Assembly (NCBI RefSeq): GCF_004919685.1
Contig: NZ_SMYZ01000099.1
Span: forward strand, 1-34,974
Direction of reading: 5' to 3'
From: Mesorhizobium norvegicum
GTDB lineage: Bacteria; Pseudomonadota; Alphaproteobacteria; Rhizobiales; Rhizobiaceae
DNA length: 34,974 nt
Shown here one piece after another: positions 34,341 through 34,974 of the stretch (the first letter of the stretch is position 1; each line of letters opens with the position of its first letter). Below the pieces are notes generated by a model. The model was given only the letters and a program-made list of their open reading frames with translations, ran no database searches and was not told where the DNA came from. The position numbers and the translations under genes were made by a program.

Positions 34341-34924
34341 CGCAGGCCATCCATCACTTCATCGAACAGTATGGACTGCTTGCCGTCTTTATCGGCTGCC
34401 TCGCGGAGGGCGAAAGTGCCGCAATCCTCGGTGGCTTCTTCGCCCACCAGCAGGTCTTTGTCTTGTGGCACGCCTTCCTCGCGGCTGGCCTCGGCGCCTT
34501 CGTCGGCGACACCTTCTTCTTCATCCTTGGACGAAGCTTTGCCGACCATCGCTATGTTGTCAGATTGCGCAAGCGGCCCGGCTTTCGCCGCGCCTTTCGC
34601 CTGCTCAACACCCATCCCAACATTTTCGTGCTGTCCAACCGCTACGTCTACGGCATGCGCCTTGTCGGCGGCATTGCAGCCGGGCTGTCGCGCATCACGG
34701 TGCAGCGTTTCGTCATTCTCAACGCGCTTTCATCGATCATCTGGGCCGTTCTGTTCAGCACCATCGGCTATGTCTTCGGGCTGGGCGCCGAGCGCATCAT
34801 CGGACAGGCATTGGCCCATCATGAACGGTTGCTGATCGCGCTTGCCATTGGCTTGACGGTGGCGGTCCTTGGCTGGTTCGTCGCCCGCCATGTCGCCAGG
34901 AAAGAACGCGCCAAAGAGAGCTGA
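34337..34924 (+). CDS. DedA-family (VTT domain) membrane protein
   Basis: A 195-residue inner-membrane protein of the DedA/SNARE-associated family. It shows ESAAILGGFFAHQ near 25 (the acidic residue of the first re-entrant region), GAFVGDTFFFILGR near 52, and the conserved basic motif NRYVYGMRLVGGIAAGLSR near 101. DedA proteins are implicated in lipid carrier (undecaprenyl phosphate) or phospholipid translocation and membrane homeostasis. The ATG at 34337 overlaps the DUF1003 stop as ATGA. The gene is complete, ending 50 bases before the window edge. DedA plus DUF1003 suggests a small envelope operon, but a shared function is inference. Confidence 0.92.
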   Translation: MTQAIHHFIEQYGLLAVFIGCLAEGESAAILGGFFAHQQVFVLWHAFLAAGLGAFVGDTFFFILGRSFADHRYVVRLRKRPGFRRAFRLLNTHPNIFVLSNRYVYGMRLVGGIAAGLSRITVQRFVILNALSSIIWAVLFSTIGYVFGLGAERIIGQALAHHERLLIALAIGLTVAVLGWFVARHVARKERAKES

Positions 34925-34974
34925 TCTGGGCGTGCCCTGAATATGAACACGTTTTAAGGCTTGTTGAGATTCAC

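Overview
The window reads as chromosomal core DNA of an alphaproteobacterium of the order Hyphomicrobiales, most likely Mesorhizobium or a close Phyllobacteriaceae relative. The clues are the high GC content, the giant polar-growth coiled-coil protein of the rhizobial clade, the mlaE-mlaF-mlaD-lipoprotein cluster, a DUF2865 secreted protein, and an intergenic palindromic element at 26911-27014 that resembles a repeat I associate with Mesorhizobium genomes. I see no rRNA, tRNA, CRISPR array, prophage or insertion sequence. Genes are dense and mostly ordinary housekeeping and envelope genes.

Layout. The left edge (1-240) holds the start of an unrecognised membrane-anchored protein on the minus strand. 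A folate operon follows on the minus strand (folP-folB-folK, 2330 to 620), then a divergent secreted Zn-protease-like DUF922 protein and a 14-TM DHA2 drug exporter. A minus-strand redox pair, [2Fe-2S] ferredoxin and thioredoxin-reductase-like ferredoxin reductase (6210 to 4766), lies downstream of an orphan histidine phosphotransfer (Hpt) protein. Divergent from Hpt is the centrepiece, a 2131-residue protein (6963-13358) that I recognise as the GPR/RgsE growth-pole-ring protein, often mis-annotated as kinesin. A textbook bidirectional terminator (13381-13408) closes it.

The central part is a lipid-transport operon on the minus strand (17602 to 13516): MlaE with a fused STAS domain, MlaF ATPase, a long MlaD/MCE protein and a PqiC-like lipoprotein. 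Next come a dipeptide epimerase/DgcA-type enolase-superfamily enzyme convergent with an MFS permease, an LpxH-like phosphoesterase, an SDR with a non-canonical active site, and the malic enzyme-phosphotransacetylase fusion MaeB.

The right part holds DUF2865, gltX (overlapping DUF2865 tail to tail by 83 bp), the palindromic repeat, an unrecognised GNAT-like acyltransferase with an AT-rich promoter, an ABC exporter with a UUCG-capped terminator, a small GNAT acetyltransferase, glutamine-dependent NAD synthetase, a DNA-3-methyladenine-glycosylase-I-like protein without the usual zinc site, and a translationally coupled DUF1003-DedA membrane pair.

I did not find a clearly new multi-gene system. 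The most interesting signal is the internal architecture of the giant protein. Its rod is built on a 29-residue period with insertions of exactly 7 residues in one array and 11 or 22 in a second. Both insertion sizes preserve coiled-coil register.
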